This document shows, in pieces, positions 41,401-48,859 of a DNA stretch of 64,000 nucleotides. A program made the translations under genes and the position numbers. Each line of letters starts with the position of its first letter. Position 1 is the stretch's first letter. Source of the DNA: Streptomyces sp. NRRL F-5123. GTDB taxonomy: Bacteria > Actinomycetota > Actinomycetes > Streptomycetales > Streptomycetaceae. The notes beneath the pieces were generated by a model. That model had not been told where the DNA came from. It saw nothing but the letters and a program-made list of their open reading frames with translations, and made no database searches. Location of the stretch: positions 1 to 64,000 of the forward strand of contig NZ_JOHY01000004.1 in assembly GCF_000721495.1 (NCBI RefSeq), given 5' to 3'.

Positions 41401-41664
41401 GACGATCCCCGTGTGCGCCTTGTGGGTCTGACATCCCCGGACGAGGGCGTCCTGATGGTCCGTCTGCAGTCCCTGGCCGAGGTCCCGATCACCTGCCGAC
41501 TGGCCACGCCTTTCCCCGTCACCCAGGCGTTCAGCACCAACTACCTCGGCCTCGCGGGGCGCGAACTCGGCCTGGAACCCGGCGACGTGGTCCCGGTCGA
41601 GGTGCCCGCGCTCGGGACCGCGGCGGTCACCCTTCGCCTGCGCTCCGCCCCGGAGAAGGGGTGA
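38482..41664 (+). CDS. GH38 alpha-mannosidase
   Basis: The 1060-residue protein has no signal peptide. The GH38 zinc site is formed by His142 and Asp144 (LVQHSHLDIGYTD), the nucleophile Asp259 (RTAMQTDVPGQVVG region) and His508 (NEHTWGAGDPW). A middle helical domain and the large C-terminal beta domains of class II alpha-mannosidases follow (for example IGSVIDKRTGRELV and FFAFPFALEDP). A short repeat EATEATEAT occurs at about residues 919-927. It would remove alpha-linked mannose from imported oligosaccharides, complementing GH125. It is the last gene of the operon; a long-stem terminator follows eight bases after the stop. GAAGGA lies upstream of the ATG. Confidence 0.93.
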   Translation: MPKPPLTRPSWWDSDIARDLLRDRVAVTTGVAGWEIRLTGEPLLRRSSRGGLLQSVRLGVRRSGTGDGAPLITRARVRTEGGAPLHCEVLPGPGDDVRILIPEVDAPTVVRIELPDLGEDAVVDFQAHPQRHWTLHLVQHSHLDIGYTDPQGRVLAEHRAYLDSLLELCDDTDDWPEAARFRWAVEGFHSFQDWRANRPDRQIARFLDRVHEGRIELTAMPFNLHTETCSTDELHELLRPMTELRDRHGLDIRTAMQTDVPGQVVGLPDVLAGNGIRYLSVAHNWAGRAQPHMVGGERLPRLFRWQTPSGNSVLVWRTDTPHGLAYMEGSILGFDESYDRVDDLLPAYLGAMALFPYPHQGPGIPGFPALGHTPDADPYPWDVLHLRVLGKFADNGPPRRIISDTVRRWNEEWAFPQLRASRHQDFFEDAEKRVGDRLETYQGDWSDWWVDGVGAGAVPLAATRRGQAALAEAQTVAGYAQLLGVPGSTAVTEAAPTVYRAASLFNEHTWGAGDPWTHGDHGHGSGETQWHWKYAQALRAHDEAETLLDSARALLGEALPPEPGALASFYVVNTCSWPRTETAVLFLPESTVGLGDAVRVLDARTGAPLPMAEEAQSNERHRAAGRFLNVPVADVPACGAVRLDIVPAAGTAAGTTAAVPYATGTPADATVLENDHLRVTVNLGGACIGSVIDKRTGRELVRQDATIGFNGYVYDEYATAGGFNHQSSKTVADDSMHLLASRRVAPPAALVERTSDATGHTLVYECAPAGTRRLRVTVHLPHGAARLDIDNRIDKAATLTKESAFFAFPFALEDPAVRMEATGGVTGTGLATVPGSAAHMRAVRRWIALTDGTQHAVLTTTDAPLVQLGGIAIPYVPYPQSLAQEEPATVFSWVHNNIWDTNFPAEQAFDQSFRYSVGFEATEATEATASPATAVGERLAARTAAVTCHPLVTVRARDEAGGPSPAQVRFLTVDDPRVRLVGLTSPDEGVLMVRLQSLAEVPITCRLATPFPVTQAFSTNYLGLAGRELGLEPGDVVPVEVPALGTAAVTLRLRSAPEKG

Positions 41665-41672
41665 CCCTGTGA

Positions 41673-41717
41673 ACCGTTCCGGGTCCGGTGGAGAGTCTCC
41701 ACCGGACCCGGAACGGT
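41673..41717 (+). terminator. Strong terminator of the mannoside operon
   Basis: A perfect 21-bp stem (41673-41693 with 41697-41717) closed by a three-base loop AGT lies directly after the GH38 stop. The stem is symmetric enough to work in both directions. Confidence 0.9.
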
Positions 41718-41804
41718 CCAACCGGCTGCTACCAGCCGAACGCGGCTGACCCACAACCGCTGCTGCCAAGGCACCCACTCGCACCCGGAGCTCCTTCCGG
41801 GCGG

Positions 41805-42160
41805 TCAGTCGCCGGTGGACTTGCTCTGGGACGCCAGGATCGTGCCGTCAGCGGCTCGGACGGTGACGGTGAGGGCTGACGCGCTCTTGGCTCCTGCCCG
41901 GCCCTCGTCGGTGGAGAAGGCGACCCACCCGGGGGCGCGGCCGCGGACGTCGGCCGCCGGCTCCGCCCCGCGCGATCTCGTCGGTGCCCGGTTCGTGGAC
42001 CGCTCCGGGGCTGTCCTGGGCAACTGCGCGAGACGCTCCCACTCCGCGAGCTCCGCGAAGTTGCGGGGGTTCGTCGGCCACGTGCCCGTGCCCGGAGACC
42101 TGCCGGGCCGGGAACCGCGCGCTGTCCGGCGCCGCCGCAACCGCGTCGGCGGGAGGAGGC
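41805..42160 (-). pseudogene. 5'-truncated hypothetical gene fragment
   Basis: The minus-strand frame ending at 41805 carries RNFAELAEWERLAQLPRTAP, then GWVAFSTDEGRAGAKSASAL and TVTVRAADGTILASQSKSTG, which read as a real protein tail. No start codon or ribosome binding site is found before the frame merges into sequence opposite the methyltransferase stop, so the 5' end appears lost. No family is recognised. Confidence 0.4.
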
Positions 42161-42163
42161 GCT

Positions 42164-43015
42164 CTACCGGCGGACCGCCGAGATCAGTCCGCCGGGCCGC
42201 TCCTCGCGCTGCGGCGGGGTGCTGATCGGGCGGCCGTACGCGGCAGCCCGCTCGCGCAGGGTGTGGCTGTCCGCCTCCCAGCCGTGCCCGGCCAGCCAGC
42301 CCACCGGGTCGTCGGGCATCTCCGAGACCCACATGGACGCCGCCGATCCCGGCACGGCGTCGGCGCCGAAGCGCTCGATCACGCCGCGCGAGCCCAACGT
42401 GAGCCCCATCCGACTGCCTGCCGCCGACTGCGCGCTGATCCGGGCCAGCAGCAGTTCCACCGCGTCCTCGGGCAGATAGATGAGCAGGCCTTCGGCGATC
42501 CACACGGTCGGCGCCGCCGGGTCGTGCCCCGCGGCCGCCAGCGCGCCTGGCCAGTCCTCACGCAGATCCACCGCGACGGTGATCCGCTCACAGCGTGCGA
42601 CGGCCCGCTCCTGGCGCAGCACCGAAGCCTTGAAGTCCAGTGGGGCCGCGGTGTCGACCTCGAACAGCCGGGTGCCCTCGGGCCAGTCCAACCGGAAGGC
42701 GCGGCTGTCCATGCCGGCACCGAGCAGCACGACCTGCCGGACCCCGGACGCGGCAGCCTGCTGCAACAGGTCGTCGAGGAATTTCGTCCTGATGACGATG
42801 GAGAACGCCACGGCCAGCCGGCGGCGGCGCGCGGCCTCGTCACCGGGCAGCGGCGGCGGGGAGGGCCACAGGCCGCCGGCGCTAGCGAAGGCCTGTGCCA
42901 GCGGGTCACGGAACAGCGCGTCCTCCCGCTCGGTCTCCAACGCCCGCGCCCGGGCCACTCCCACCGCTGTGGCCCATACGCCCGAGGGCTGCACCCGGTC
43001 CTGTTCATCAGTCAC
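42164..43015 (-). CDS. SAM-dependent methyltransferase, LCMT/PPM1-like family
   Basis: The 283-residue protein has the features of actinobacterial leucine-carboxyl-methyltransferase-like enzymes: FRDPLAQAFASAGG, AVAFSIVIRTKFLDDLLQQA, VVLLGAGMDSRAFRLDWPEG (SAM-binding motif I), LFEVDTAAPLDFKASVL and TVWIAEGLLIYLPEDAVELL. Members methylate small molecules, often polyketides or unknown acceptors, using S-adenosylmethionine. GTG 43015 has no Shine-Dalgarno; a TAGGCT -10 box (43022-43027) six bases away suggests a leaderless transcript. Confidence 0.88.
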   Translation of the reverse strand: MTDEQDRVQPSGVWATAVGVARARALETEREDALFRDPLAQAFASAGGLWPSPPPLPGDEAARRRRLAVAFSIVIRTKFLDDLLQQAAASGVRQVVLLGAGMDSRAFRLDWPEGTRLFEVDTAAPLDFKASVLRQERAVARCERITVAVDLREDWPGALAAAGHDPAAPTVWIAEGLLIYLPEDAVELLLARISAQSAAGSRMGLTLGSRGVIERFGADAVPGSAASMWVSEMPDDPVGWLAGHGWEADSHTLRERAAAYGRPISTPPQREERPGGLISAVRR

Positions 43016-43207
43016 CGCGCCAGCCTAGGCGAAGCCGGCAGCGCCGTTGTCGGCGATGTCACCGGTGGCGGAGAAGGCGGGGCGCCTCCCGGAGTCGGCG
43101 AAATCCACATCGCCGTCGCCTTCGCGGTGTCTGGAGAAATGACGTCACTGCGCGGGACGGCCCGCTCTCGACAGCCCGGGTGGGCGGTCCTGTCTAAGCT
43201 CAGGCCC

Positions 43208-43561
43208 ATGGCACTGGAATGGGAACAGATCATCGTCGACTCCGCCGACCCTGTCGCTCTCGGGCGCTGGTGGGCTGAGGCTCTCGGCTGGGTCGTGGTC
43301 GACGAATCCGAGGAGGTCATCGAGATCCGGCCTGAGCCGGACAGGATGCCGGGGCTGCTCTTCGTGCCTGTCCCCGAGGGCAAGACGTCGAAGAACCGGC
43401 TCCACCCCGACCTCCGCCCCGACGACCAGGAGGCCGAGGTCACCCGGCTGCTCTCCCTCGGTGCCCGGCGCGCCGACACCGTGCAAGGTGAGCAGCACTG
43501 GGTGACCCTCCTCGACCCGGAAGGCAACGAGTTCTGCGTCCTGGGCGAGCGGAAGAGCTGA
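43208..43561 (+). CDS. VOC (glyoxalase-like) family protein
   Basis: The 117-residue protein starts MALEWEQIIVDSADPVALGR and contains WWAEALGWVVVDE, LFVPVPEGKTSKNRLHPDLR and LLDPEGNEFCVLG, the arrangement of a two-module vicinal-oxygen-chelate domain of the Glyoxalase_6 type. Such proteins bind metal or small ligands, commonly in resistance or dioxygenase-like roles; no specific reaction can be assigned. A TAAGCT box at 43195-43200 lies seven bases before the ATG and there is no Shine-Dalgarno, again suggesting a leaderless mRNA. Confidence 0.9.
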   Translation: MALEWEQIIVDSADPVALGRWWAEALGWVVVDESEEVIEIRPEPDRMPGLLFVPVPEGKTSKNRLHPDLRPDDQEAEVTRLLSLGARRADTVQGEQHWVTLLDPEGNEFCVLGERKS

Positions 43562-43695
43562 GGACGGCGGGCCGGGCGCAGCACCTGGCCATCGGATACG
43601 GCACGGTCGCGCCGTGTTCCTCGACCAGCCGGTGGAAGATCCAGGGCCTGGACGAACGTCGCAGTGCTTTTTCTGGGCACGTTCCAGGTCGGCTG

Positions 43696-43813
43696 CGGTG
43701 CCGACGGGATTCGAACCCGCGGACGGAAAGGGGCAGGTCCGCCCGTCTCCATCAGTCGCCGTGAGCCGGACCTCGCTCACGGCGATCGCAATGGGCCGCT
43801 CTGCCACGGCACC
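43696..43813 (-). tRNA. tRNA-Ser-like gene with oversized anticodon arm
   Basis: On the minus strand the 5' GGTGCCG pairs with 3' CGGCACC as a 7-bp acceptor stem. It is followed by TG (positions 8-9), a D arm GCAGAGCGGCCCATTGC and, near the 3' end, a canonical T arm GCGGGTTCGAATCCCGT. G follows the acceptor as discriminator, as in tRNA-Ser; no CCA is encoded. Between them lies a long variable arm and, where the anticodon arm should be, a perfect 11-bp stem with an 8-base loop GAGGTCCG instead of 5 bp and 7 bases. Flanking bases extend the acceptor pairing to 13 bp (43691-43703 with 43807-43819). The anticodon is therefore not assignable. It may be a special tRNA, a tRNA-like RNA or a tRNA relic. 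Confidence 0.55.
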
Positions 43814-44109
43814 GCAGCCTGCGAGAATGCGCGCCATCCCGCTCCGGTTCAAGGTAGGGGATCGCCCTGCGTGCGGCGAGTCGTTATCCAGCACCGGCAG
43901 CCGCTGCAGCAGGACCGCCGCGCCAGCGAGTGCGCGGCCTCCTCCACCTGGGCCGGCACCTCCGGCGAGGAGCCGGCGGGACCGCAGGTCAAGTGCCCCG
44001 GTCCGGGGGACTGTACGCACAGGGGCGGGCGCTGGTTGCGCGTCCGGTCGCGCTCTGGTCCCGGACCCCGCAGGTCACTGCCCCAAGCCTTGTGGCCGGG
44101 GAAGGCCGG
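43814..44109. other. Stretch without a supported gene
   Basis: About 300 bases upstream of the tRNA-like element. It should include that element's promoter. No coding frame with domain content or ribosome binding site is seen. Confidence 0.35.
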
Positions 44110-44493
44110 CTACGGGGCTGCCTCGCGGAAGAGGGCCAGAAGGGCGTGCGCCTGCGGGGCACCCGCGTCGAAGAACTGCTTGGCCAGTCTGGGTGGCACA
44201 GCGGTTCCCTGCATGCGGACCTCGTGGCAGCTGAAGCAGAACGCCGCCTCGAACAGCACCAGGTCGAGAGTGTCCGCGTACGCCCGGACGCTCCAGCCCG
44301 GCGAGAAGCCGCAGCGGTGCTGCTCGCTGCCGGGCAAGCTCTCGATCAAGGCCAGGACGCCGGCTGCCTCGCTCCCGATCCAGTGGGCGCCCGCCCTACC
44401 GGGATACGGGGCGCCCCGTTCGGCCGGGAGTCCGGAGATCCTTATGACCTCCAGCAACGCAGCGGTGGCTACGGCTTCGGCGGGGAGTTGCAT
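44110..44493 (-). CDS. Conserved hypothetical protein with Cys pairs
   Basis: The 127-residue frame begins MQLPAEAVATAALLEVIRIS and contains SLPGSEQHRCGFSPGWSVRA, LVLFEAAFCFSCHEVRMQG and the C-terminal helix APQAHALLALFREAAP. The FCFSCHEV segment could bind metal. It is cytosolic and has strong codon bias. No Shine-Dalgarno precedes the ATG; a TACGTG stretch six bases upstream could be part of a leaderless promoter. No family recognised. Confidence 0.68.
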   Translation of the reverse strand: MQLPAEAVATAALLEVIRISGLPAERGAPYPGRAGAHWIGSEAAGVLALIESLPGSEQHRCGFSPGWSVRAYADTLDLVLFEAAFCFSCHEVRMQGTAVPPRLAKQFFDAGAPQAHALLALFREAAP

Positions 44494-44747
44494 GCACGTA
44501 GTCTGCCCCCCGTACCCGGGCGGTCTCTCCTCGCCTGGCGGAGTCCGCGCCCCCGGAGGGCCGGGGACCGGACACGACGCGTTTTCCCGATACCGGCGGC
44601 CTCGGCGACTGCGGCAGCCTCAGATCGGCCGCGGCGGGGATGTCACCGGGCACCCGATCGGCGCCGAGGGCGCGCGGGGAAGGACGGCAGCGGGCGGGGC
44701 GCGCGGTGCGCGGCCCGCCCGCTGCCCGCGGGGCGGCCGTCAGTCGA

Positions 44748-44887
44748 AACACGAGCACGTCCACCCCGCCCACCTGGTCGAGGACCCTACGGCCGAGCTC
44801 GGCCACGCCCTGCTGTGTCGACAGGTCCGCCGGTACGAAAGTGGCGCCCCGTCGTCCCCGGGGGCGGCCGCGGGACGCCGTCATCAC
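44748..44887 (-). pseudogene. Short-chain dehydrogenase fragment
   Basis: The minus-strand frame reads GATFVPADLSTQQGVAELGR then RVLDQVGGVDVLVFR, which is the Asp-x-Leu-Ser to strand-4 region of SDR enzymes (GGVDVLVNNAG in intact ones). The N-terminal TGxxxGxG cofactor motif is missing and the sequence loses sense right after VDVLV, so both ends are gone. It abuts head-to-head with the TetR fragment, the arrangement expected of an SDR gene and its divergent regulator after deletions. Confidence 0.55.
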
Positions 44888-45262
44888 GCCCGCTACGCGC
44901 CGACGCGCGACGCAACCGCGAGGCCCTGCTGTCCGCGGCCCGCCAGGCGTTCCTCAGCGGCCACACCGACGCGCACGTGGAGGACATCGCCCGCAGCGCC
45001 GGCGTCGCCGTGGGCACGCTCTACCGCCATTTCGACACCCGCGAAGCGCTGATCGAGGAGGTCTACCGCAAGGAGGTCGACGACCTGTGCGCCGCGCCCG
45101 ACGGACTGCTCGACCAGCACGCTCCGGAGGAAGCCCTGCGGCGGTTCCTGCTCCTGCTCGTGGACCACGCCGCCGTGGGCGCGGGGATGTCCGTCGCGCC
45201 GCGGCGGGTTGAGCGGGCCGGTCCGGAGAAGGACGGCTTTGACGGAGCACCCGTACGGCGCC
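44887..45262 (+). pseudogene. TetR family regulator, truncated at both ends
   Basis: The frame contains a complete TetR DNA-binding domain: RRNREALLSAARQAFLSGHT, VEDIARSAGVAVGTLYRHFD and TREALIEEVYRKEVDDLCAA, followed by LLDQHAPEEALRRFLLLLVD. After about 95 residues (near GAGMSVAPRRV) the ligand-binding domain is replaced by unrelated sequence. No start codon with ribosome binding site is found; the usual Met would lie in the region lost together with the neighbouring SDR N-terminus. Confidence 0.55.
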
Positions 45263-45320
45263 CGGGGCCGAGCGGGAGGTCACCGTCGACACCGTCGGCG
45301 CGCTGCGCGCGGATTCGGGG

Positions 45321-46055
45321 TCACTGCACACTCGGCCCTTGCACGTAACGCCCCGCGGAGTCGTAGGGCCAGGCGTTGGCCTTGCAGCCGTGCAGGCCGT
45401 CGATCTGCTGCATCATGACCGGGGCGGGGCGGCCTGCGCCGGGGCAGCCCTCGTGGCCGTGGCCGATACGGTGGCCGACCTCGTGGTTGATGATCAGTGC
45501 GCGGTAGCCGGCGATGGGGCCGGGGAACTCGGGAGAGCCGAGCAGCCAGCGTTTGAGGTTGACGACGACGGTGGGACCGACGTCGCAGTTGACCTCGCCG
45601 TGGGTGTGGAGACCGGCCGCGCCGCAGATGTCGTCCACGGTGTCGGGTGTGGCGATCTTGACGACGAAGTCGGACCGGCCCGACGCGACGAGCTGGAAGC
45701 CGTCCCTGCCGTCGGCCGTCCAGCCGCGGGGGTCGGCGAGTATCGCCTCGATCTCGTGCGCCGCCTCGCCCGCGGAGATGCCCGCGCCACGCTCGACCTG
45801 CACCTCGTAACGGCGTATTCGGCCGTGCCCGACCGCCTTCCCGGCAGCGTCGGCGGTGGCGAAGCTGCCGCTGCCGTGCTCGGGGACACCGGACGCCGCC
45901 TCCCCTGCCGTCCCCCCCGGCCGCAGTACATACAGCGTCGCGCCGAGCAGCATCGCGAAGATCGTCGCGGGCACGGCGAACCTCCGGAAGCCCCGCCGCG
46001 ACCGCCCACCCGCGGGCACGTGCGCCCTCCGTCCCTGCCCTGACGCCTTGCTCAT
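45321..46055 (-). CDS. DUF3152 membrane-anchored metalloprotease-like protein
   Basis: ATG 46055 follows GAGAGGA and yields 244 residues. A basic N-terminus and one hydrophobic span (FAVPATIFAMLLGATLYVL) anchor the protein with its C-terminal domain outside. That domain matches DUF3152: RYEVQVERGAGISAGEAAHE, DPRGWTADGRDGFQLVASG, CDVGPTVVVNLKRWLLGSPE and NHEVGHRIGHGHEGCPGAG. The last carries HExxHxxGH, the zinc ligands of metzincin-like proteases, plus MMQQ with the Met turn. The substrate is unknown. It is a single-gene unit. Confidence 0.88.
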   Translation of the reverse strand: MSKASGQGRRAHVPAGGRSRRGFRRFAVPATIFAMLLGATLYVLRPGGTAGEAASGVPEHGSGSFATADAAGKAVGHGRIRRYEVQVERGAGISAGEAAHEIEAILADPRGWTADGRDGFQLVASGRSDFVVKIATPDTVDDICGAAGLHTHGEVNCDVGPTVVVNLKRWLLGSPEFPGPIAGYRALIINHEVGHRIGHGHEGCPGAGRPAPVMMQQIDGLHGCKANAWPYDSAGRYVQGPSVQ

Positions 46056-46595
46056 CCCACGGTCCTCTCCCGTTCGGCACCCGGCATCGGGAGAAGGCAC
46101 GGTCCGCCTCCGCCGCCCACCGCGGTCCGCGCGTCCGGCGGGACCAAGGAGTGACCGCACGCCGTCCGCGCGGCCTCCAGCCTCGGACGGGCACATGACG
46201 ACCCCGCGCCCACACGGTCACAGCCCCGCAACAGCCCAGCTCAGACCCACTCCCACCTGCACTCACCTGCCCCCGGACGACCCCAGCGGTCCACCACCCC
46301 ACCCGCGGATCTCTTACGCTCCCCTACGTTCCCGCCTCGCGCCCCCATGACCGGTGACCGGTCCGTCCCAGCCGCCCCCCGGCCGGCTCCTCCACCACCC
46401 GCTCCGCCATCCGGCCGCACCGCGCGCGTTCGGTCTCCGAGCCCGGCGTCATCCGCGAGCCCGCGACCGCCGGCTCACGCGGCCACGAAGTCCTCCTCGC
46501 GAGTGACAGCCTTGGGAGAGGGCTGCCCGCCGCGGCCCGGGTGGAGCGGTCCGGGCCGCGAACGGCAGCTCAAAAGGGCCCCAGGGGGCGGCAGT
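46056..46595. other. Intergenic region of about 540 bases
   Basis: Lies between the DUF3152 start and the 3' end of the secreted-protein gene. Very Pro/Arg-rich in all frames, which is typical of noncoding high-GC sequence. No gene, RNA or strong hairpin seen. Confidence 0.4.
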
Positions 46596-47912
46596 TCAGG
46601 GGGCCGCGACGAAGACGACCGGGCTCACTGCGTTCTCGAATTGCGGTGCTCCGGTGAAGCGGGCCCGCCAGTAGCCTGCGCCGGTAGCGGGAGCGGTCTC
46701 GGAGAAGCCGTAGCCCCACCCGTCCCAGTTGGCTGAGGACGCGGTGGCGACGGTGGTCCAGTTGCCCTTGCCGGTCGCGGAGAACTGGATGTCCACCGGG
46801 ATCGTGGCCGGCGTCCAGTTGCCGTCGAAGGTCAGATCGCCGGAGATCGCGACGCTGCCGGCGTCGGAGCGGGTGGCGCTGAAGGACTCGAAGGCGGCGG
46901 GCTGCACCACGAGGATCTCGCGGCTCGCGTGAGCGTCGGCCAGGAAGAGATCGTCGCTGGGCCACCCGAAGTCGATCGAGAAATTGCTCCACAGCGGCTG
47001 GGTCGCCGGGAAGAACGCGGTTCCGGTTGCGTCGGTGGTGCGCTGGGAGTTGTCGCCGAAGGCGTTGGAGCCGATCGTCTTGCCCACCAGGGGCTGCCAT
47101 CCGGTCGGCGAGTCCCACAGGAGCGTGGCGCTGGTCGATTCCACGACGCCCTGGAACGGGACCTTGGCGGTGCTCGGCTTCTCCACGATCTTGGTCGCGG
47201 TCTTCTTGATGGTGATCGGAAAGGACTTCGAGCTCGACTGGTTGTAGAAGAGGTGGTTCGGGTCGTAGGAGAACATCGCCCGGATGTTGTTCTGGTAGTC
47301 GCTGGTGACCGGAAGCGTGGCGGAGAAGCTGCCGTCCTCCGCGGTCGTGACGTCCGTGTACTCCATGTAGGAGCTGACGCCCACGGGCATCCCGCCCATC
47401 GGCGTGACGGCACCGGAGCCCGGCCACCGGCCCATGAGGTGCCCGTGGATGGTGACGCTCCGGTGGTCGTAGTCGGCCCTGGTCCGGTCGACCTGGACGT
47501 CCTTCAGATTGGTCTGGACGGCGTAGGAGAAGTAGCCGGCGCTCGTGGCGTCGAGGGTGTCCCCGCCCTCGTCGGCGGCGGACACGTCGATCCGGTAGCT
47601 GCCGAGGTCCGGCAGTTGGACGCGTCCACGGTTCGTCCACGTCCCGTTCTCCGCTGTGCCGGAGACCAGGACGAGGTGCGTGAGCGTGGCGACGGTCTGC
47701 TGGGTGTCGACCGAGCGGAGGCTGACCTTGATGTCCTTGACCGCGGTCGGTGCGTCGAGGGACAGGACGAGCTTCCCGTTGTTGGTCCAGTCGTTGTGCG
47801 CCTCCACGACCGTGATACCGGTGTCCGCCTCCGCGGCCGTCGTACCGGCCGTCACCAGGCTGCCGGCAACCACTGCCACGGCCAGCGCCGCCAGCGAATG
47901 ACGAGGTGTCAT
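46596..47912 (-). CDS. Large secreted protein of unknown function, beta-rich
   Basis: ATG 47912 with AAGGGGGGG just upstream encodes 438 residues. A Sec signal (LAALAVAVVAGSLVTAGTTA) is followed by roughly 410 residues with alternating hydrophobic residues, many Thr, Ser, Asp and Trp and no Cys, as in tandem immunoglobulin-like or carbohydrate-binding beta sandwiches. Repeated design is suggested by GTWTNRGRVQLPDLGSYR and GNWTTVATASSANWDGWGYG. The tail YWRARFTGAPQFENAVSPVV resembles the end of an Ig-like module. No enzyme motif is visible. It is transcribed alone. Probably extracellular. Confidence 0.72.
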   Translation of the reverse strand: MTPRHSLAALAVAVVAGSLVTAGTTAAEADTGITVVEAHNDWTNNGKLVLSLDAPTAVKDIKVSLRSVDTQQTVATLTHLVLVSGTAENGTWTNRGRVQLPDLGSYRIDVSAADEGGDTLDATSAGYFSYAVQTNLKDVQVDRTRADYDHRSVTIHGHLMGRWPGSGAVTPMGGMPVGVSSYMEYTDVTTAEDGSFSATLPVTSDYQNNIRAMFSYDPNHLFYNQSSSKSFPITIKKTATKIVEKPSTAKVPFQGVVESTSATLLWDSPTGWQPLVGKTIGSNAFGDNSQRTTDATGTAFFPATQPLWSNFSIDFGWPSDDLFLADAHASREILVVQPAAFESFSATRSDAGSVAISGDLTFDGNWTPATIPVDIQFSATGKGNWTTVATASSANWDGWGYGFSETAPATGAGYWRARFTGAPQFENAVSPVVFVAAP

Positions 47913-48173
47913 GGTTCCCCCCCTTGGGTACCCCTTCGGCTCGTACCGAAGAACGACAGGCGGACGCTACCAGCGCCTCCACTCACCCATAACGGGAAAA
48001 TGAGTCTTCTGCGTACGCCCCGTCGGCCACGGTCCAGCGCATGCCGAAGCACGCACTGCCTCGCCCTGATCACATGATGGTCGCGGTCACCGCGGCTGAC
48101 ACCGGTGGAGCGGCATCGCTGATGCGGGAGGGCCCCCGCTCGCCGGCCGGATTGCGTTCACGCCCGGAGCCGG

Positions 48174-48758
48174 TCAGCCGGCCACTTCGTTTTCAGCCTT
48201 GCCTTCCGTCAGAGCGCTGATGCCCGGGCGGAGGAGGGCCGCTATGCGGTCGGTGGGGGCGTCGCGGAGGGCGGGGAGGCCGAGGAGCTGGTGACCGATC
48301 GTCACGCCGAGCAGCGTGGTGAGGGCCAGCATGGCGCGCAGTTCCGCGTCCTGCGCGGGTGGCATCGCGGCGACGACGGCTTCGGCCTGCTGGGAGAGGC
48401 GAGCGCGGACCTCGTCGGCTGCCCCGGGGTCGGTGAGCATCGACCGCATCATCGCCAATGTGCCCTCGGGCAGAGCGCCGAGTTTGGGGCCGAGCGTGGC
48501 CAGCAGCTGGTCGGCGAGCCCTTCCGCGCCGGTGGCGGCAGGCGCCGCGGGACGGACCTGGACGGCACGGGTGAACAGATCCCGCTTCGAGCCGAAGTAC
48601 TGCATGACCAGGGCCGGGTCCACGCCGGCCGTCGACGCGACGGCCCGGATGGTGGTGCGGTCGAACCCCTTCTCGGCGAACAGCTCACGGGCGCCGGCGA
48701 GGATCCGCGCCTCGGTGGCGCGGCGGCGCTCGGCGCGGGACGGCTGGGCGGTGGGCAC
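48174..48758 (-). CDS. TetR family transcriptional regulator
   Basis: The 194-residue protein has an N-terminal TetR helix-turn-helix (RRRATEARILAGARELFAEK, TTIRAVASTAGVDPALVMQY, FGSKRDLFTRAV) and an all-helical C-terminal domain (LTTLLGVTIGHQLLGLPALR). GTG 48758 lacks a Shine-Dalgarno but has TAGAGT about seven bases upstream, suggesting a leaderless transcript. It is divergent from the NTF2-like gene; the palindrome TCAAC-AACC-GTTGA at 48830-48843 in between is its probable operator. Confidence 0.9.
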   Translation of the reverse strand: MPTAQPSRAERRRATEARILAGARELFAEKGFDRTTIRAVASTAGVDPALVMQYFGSKRDLFTRAVQVRPAAPAATGAEGLADQLLATLGPKLGALPEGTLAMMRSMLTDPGAADEVRARLSQQAEAVVAAMPPAQDAELRAMLALTTLLGVTIGHQLLGLPALRDAPTDRIAALLRPGISALTEGKAENEVAG

Positions 48759-48829
48759 CGGACCACTCTACAGCCCTTCGCTCCACGGGCGTTGACCGAA
48801 AAGGCGGCCGCGGCCTAGGCTCCCTTGGG

Positions 48830-48843
48830 TCAACAACCGTTGA
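48830..48843. promoter_or_regulatory. TetR operator candidate
   Basis: TCAACAACCGTTGA is a palindrome with 5-bp arms and a 4-base centre, 17 bases before the NTF2-like start and between a TAGGCT -10-like box (48816-48821) and the gene. An additional GTTGAC half-site lies at 48791-48796. Confidence 0.55.
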
Positions 48844-48859
48844 GCGAATGGAGTACCCC

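Noticed and set aside
38362-41784. Minus-strand open frame of 1140 codons and plus-strand frame of similar size in a second phase
   Set aside because: Both are shadows of the GH38 gene, which has all catalytic residues.
43614-44234. Plus-strand frame across the tRNA-like element
   Set aside because: Reads through the structured RNA and noncoding sequence; no ribosome binding site or domain.
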